A DNA stretch of 64,000 nt, from contig JACPVG010000032.1 of the NCBI GenBank assembly GCA_016191875.1, positions 1 through 64,000 of the forward strand. The letters are read 5' to 3'. How positions within the stretch are numbered: position 1 is the first letter of the stretch; every line of letters begins with the position of its first letter. The notes below the pieces were generated by a model, which worked only from the letters and a program-made list of their open reading frames with translations, had not been told where the DNA came from and ran no database searches. Shown here piece after piece: positions 61,500 to 64,000 of this stretch. A program made the translations under genes and the position numbers. This DNA comes from Chloroflexota bacterium (GTDB taxonomy: Bacteria; Chloroflexota; Anaerolineae; Anaerolineales; UBA11579).

Positions 61500-63788
61500 T
61501 CATTCACCATCCTCTTCTTCATCGCCCCCGTAGAGCGGATTCGGTTCATCGCGGTCGATCAACACATCGCGTTCCCGCCCGCCCCCGAGGGAGGGACCCA
61601 CCACGCCCATATCTTCCAGTTCATCAACCAGTCGCGCCGCCCGCGGGTAACCGATGCGCAGCCGGCGCTGGAAGAGCGAGGCGCTGGCATGCCCGGTTTC
61701 CTGGATGACCTGAATCGCACTGCGGATCAGGTCGTCGCGGTCCGCCAGCACCGCCTCCTCGGCCAGGGCGCGTTCCCAGGGCGGTACGTCCTCCGTGCTG
61801 GGCGCGGCCTCCTGCCAGTAGGCGATGACGTGATCGATTTCTTGATCCGTCACTATCGCGCCCTGGGCGCGGATCGGCGTGCCGACTTCCGGCGGCAGGA
61901 ACAGCATGTCGCCGCGCCCCAGCAGGTTCTCGGCGCCGCCCGCATCCAGGATGACGCGCGAATCCACCGAACTGGCTACTGAGAACGACAGGCGCGCCGG
62001 AAAATTGGCCTTGATCAGCCCGGTGACCACATCCGTGCTGGGACGTTGCGTGGCAACCACCAGATGGATGCCGGTGGCGCGCGCCATCTGCGCCAGGCGC
62101 ACGATCGTCGCCTCGGTCGACTCAGCCGAATTCATCATCAGGTCAGCCAGCTCATCGATTAACACCACGATGCGCGCCAGGGGCTCGTATTCCTTGCGCC
62201 GGCCTGCCTTGCGGTTATAACTCTCGAGGTCGCGGGCGCGCAGTTCCTCCAGCAGTTTGTAGCGCCGTTCCATTTCCGCCACCACCCAGCGCAGCACCCC
62301 GGCTATGCGCTCCAGGTTCGTTTCCACCTTGCCGAGCAGGTGCGGCAGTCCATTGAAGCGCACCAACTCCACCATCTTCGGGTCGATCATCACCAGCCGC
62401 AGGTCGCGCGGTGAGTTGTTCATCGCCAGGCAGATCGTCAGCGCCGCGATGCAGATGGATTTCCCGGAACCGGTCGTCCCGGCGATCAGCAGATGCGGCA
62501 TGCGCGCCAGGTCAGCCGCCAGCGGCTGGCCGGAGACGTCCCGCCCAAGGGCTATTGCCAGCGGAGACTCCAGCCGGTGGAAGTCCTGGCTCTCCAGTAT
62601 TGAGCGCAGCCGTACCACGGCGGCCTTTTCATTCGGGACTTCGATTCCGACGTAGGACTTGCCGGGCACCGGCGCCTGGATTCTCAAACGTTTGGCCGAA
62701 AGCGCCAGTGCCAGGTCGCGCTGCAACGCGGCGATCTGCGAAACGCGCACCTTCTGGCGCGCTTCGCTGTCGTCCTCTTCCGGACGGTCGAAGTACCCCG
62801 GCTCCACCGCAAACTGGGTCACCGTCGGCCCTACTTGGAAGCCCACCACCCGCGCCGGCACGCCGAACTCGGCCAGCGTCTTCTCGATCAGGCCCGCCGT
62901 CTGGTTGATGTGCCGCTCGCTGGGGCGCGCCGAAGGTTCCTCTTGCAGAAGTTCCAGGGGCGGCAGTTCCGGTTTGCGGGCGGGCAGCCCCGGAGCGGGT
63001 TCGGAAGACTCCTCCTCCACCCGGAACTGCTTTCGAAATTCAGGCGGGATGTAGGCTTTCCGGCGCTGGGCGGTCTCGGGTTTTCCGGCGTCACTGCGGG
63101 CCTCATCCATGGCCGCGATACTTACCGCCGGCGCGTCGTCCGGCAGCCGGGTCGGAGGCTGGCCCGGCTCCTCCAGCCGCTGCTCGAGCCAGACCAGTAG
63201 CGGCCCCAGTATCCCCAGACCATAGGCGCCTCCGGCGAGGGCCGCCGCCAGGAAAATGATTGCCTGCACGAACGCGGCCAACCCGTCCGGCAGGGCCGCG
63301 AACGGCAGGCCGATAAAATAGGCGATCGCCCAGCCAAGGCGGCCGCCGTCCAGGCCGGCTTCGGCCCGCTCCAGCGAACCGCCTCCAAATACAGCCAGGG
63401 TCGCCAGGACGGCAAACGCCGCCGCCTCCAGCGCGATCACCCGCAACCACATGCGGTTATCAAATGGATGGCTGCGTTGGTAGAGCAGCAGCAAGCCGGC
63501 CATTCCCAGCACCACCACGATCAGAACACTTCCCCAACCGAACCATACGCGCAGGCCGGCCGCCCACAGCGTCAGCCAGGCGCCGCTGGTCAGCCCGATC
63601 AACGCCAGCAGCGTCATGCTCGCCGCAGCCAGCAGGAATACCCCGCCAATGTCGCGGGCGAACCTTCGGAAACGGCTCCACACCTGTTGGAGCAGGCGCA
63701 GCCACGGCGCGCTGGGCGGCCCTTCTTCAGGCGCACGCGCCATAGCGCCGGGCCTTTCCCTGTTCCGAGCACTTCGTTTGCTTTTCAT
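61500..63788 (-). CDS. ftsK: DNA translocase FtsK/SpoIIIE
   Basis: A 762-residue septal DNA pump that segregates chromosomes at division. Four N-terminal membrane helices (about residues 45-205) are followed by a short linker, the motor domain with HLLIAGTTGSGKSICIAALT (Walker A, near residue 445) and RIVVLIDELADLMM (Walker B, near 545), VVATQRPSTDVVTGLIKANF, and the C-terminal winged-helix gamma domain HASASLFQRRLRIGYPRAAR that reads KOPS-like DNA sites. The tail is acidic. Length fits small FtsK/SpoIIIE proteins. Confidence 0.98.
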   Translation of the reverse strand: MKSKRSARNRERPGAMARAPEEGPPSAPWLRLLQQVWSRFRRFARDIGGVFLLAAASMTLLALIGLTSGAWLTLWAAGLRVWFGWGSVLIVVVLGMAGLLLLYQRSHPFDNRMWLRVIALEAAAFAVLATLAVFGGGSLERAEAGLDGGRLGWAIAYFIGLPFAALPDGLAAFVQAIIFLAAALAGGAYGLGILGPLLVWLEQRLEEPGQPPTRLPDDAPAVSIAAMDEARSDAGKPETAQRRKAYIPPEFRKQFRVEEESSEPAPGLPARKPELPPLELLQEEPSARPSERHINQTAGLIEKTLAEFGVPARVVGFQVGPTVTQFAVEPGYFDRPEEDDSEARQKVRVSQIAALQRDLALALSAKRLRIQAPVPGKSYVGIEVPNEKAAVVRLRSILESQDFHRLESPLAIALGRDVSGQPLAADLARMPHLLIAGTTGSGKSICIAALTICLAMNNSPRDLRLVMIDPKMVELVRFNGLPHLLGKVETNLERIAGVLRWVVAEMERRYKLLEELRARDLESYNRKAGRRKEYEPLARIVVLIDELADLMMNSAESTEATIVRLAQMARATGIHLVVATQRPSTDVVTGLIKANFPARLSFSVASSVDSRVILDAGGAENLLGRGDMLFLPPEVGTPIRAQGAIVTDQEIDHVIAYWQEAAPSTEDVPPWERALAEEAVLADRDDLIRSAIQVIQETGHASASLFQRRLRIGYPRAARLVDELEDMGVVGPSLGGGRERDVLIDRDEPNPLYGGDEEEDGE

Positions 63789-63796
63789 CTTCGGCT

Positions 63797-64000
63797 CTAT
63801 GTCTGGATGGCCCGCAGGCGCAGGCTCAGGCGCTGACGCCCGGGTTCCACCGACAGCACTTCCCCCACCACCTGCTGGCCGACCATCAAGCCGCCCTGCG
63901 GCAGATTCATTTCGGAATTATGGATCAGTCCTTCAAGTCCGTCCTCAAGCCGCGCAAAGGCCCCGAACCGGGCGATTTCTGTTATCGTCGCCGGGACGAC
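63797..64000 (-). CDS. S1 RNA-binding domain protein, C-terminal part (runs off the window)
   Basis: The last 67 residues of a gene that continues past base 64000. The visible part is one S1 domain: VVPATITEIARFGAFARLED, then GLEGLIHNSEM, GLMVGQQVVGEVLSVEPGRQ and RLSLRLRAIQT, ending at TAG (63799-63797). It is therefore probably an S1-repeat protein or ribosomal protein S1-like; the rest is outside the window. It precedes ftsK on the same strand with an eight-base gap. Confidence 0.85.
   Translation of the reverse strand, partial: VVPATITEIARFGAFARLEDGLEGLIHNSEMNLPQGGLMVGQQVVGEVLSVEPGRQRLSLRLRAIQT

Overview
The window is a GC-rich, densely coded bacterial chromosome segment of about 56 protein genes. 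It is cut at both ends: a recA 3' end on the left and an S1-domain gene on the right. I see no rRNA, tRNA, CRISPR array, insertion sequence or integrated phage. Several traits point to Chloroflexota, probably an Anaerolineae-like lineage: Thr/Pro-rich lipoproteins with short lipoboxes, an NBR1-type Ig-like lipoprotein, an FhaA/FhaB-FtsW locus, many HEAT/TPR proteins, a Roadblock protein, a mevalonate-type decarboxylase, and sigma-70-like promoters whose -10 box often lies directly before ATG. The assignment is an inference; no marker was compared with a database.

Layout. 1-6.4 kb: recA end and a secreted lipoprotein, then a leftward mtnA / PfkB kinase / ahcY operon (methylthioribose phosphate and S-adenosylhomocysteine-adenosine salvage), a CapA-like protein and a DJ-1/PfpI protein. 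6.4-11.3 kb: zinc-ribbon membrane protein, leftward pyrG-eno, a Roadblock protein and a membrane-anchored surface protein. 11.3-17.3 kb: pth-mfd, an S1-domain protein and an EamA transporter. 17.3-19.6 kb: a two-gene HTH-NB-ARC plus TPR module. 19.8-23.4 kb: a large pyruvate:ferredoxin oxidoreductase. 23.9-29.5 kb: mvaD, then an M50 protease, HEAT protein, AEC transporter, MA-like peptidase and acylphosphatase on one strand. 29.5-32.8 kb: leftward radC and two M23 peptidases. 33.2-41.6 kb: TPR-transglycosylase lipoprotein, peptide-binding protein, secG, PHP protein, uvrB, OsmC protein. 41.7-46.8 kb: YbaK deacylase and an aapJQMP amino-acid transporter with a long leader. 46.9-49.3 kb: lipoprotein and rtcB-archease. 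49.4-54.2 kb: fhaA, fhaB, mtnP and an FtsW-PBP fusion. 54.2-64 kb: tyrS, PH-like protein, HNH protein, metallo-beta-lactamase fold protein, ABC exporter with a SpoIIM-like tail, lgt, a CDP-alcohol phosphatidyltransferase, ftsK and the partial S1 gene.

The main uncharacterised item is a pair of structured intergenic elements (23676-23806 and 32973-33105). Both have the same architecture: an 8-bp outer stem closing exactly 79 nt, a 6-nt linker, and a GTTGGCCG/CGGCCAAC hairpin. The outer stem carries a compensatory base-pair change between copies while the enclosed sequence has diverged, which suggests a structured RNA or a small mobile palindromic element. Other notable items are an FtsW fusion whose transpeptidase half has lost all three active-site motifs, a split STAND regulator, tandem signal-less M23 peptidases sharing an unknown N-terminal domain, an ABC-2/SpoIIM fusion, a roughly 147-nt aapJ leader with an 11-nt perfect anti-Shine-Dalgarno match, and repeated leaderless-type promoters.
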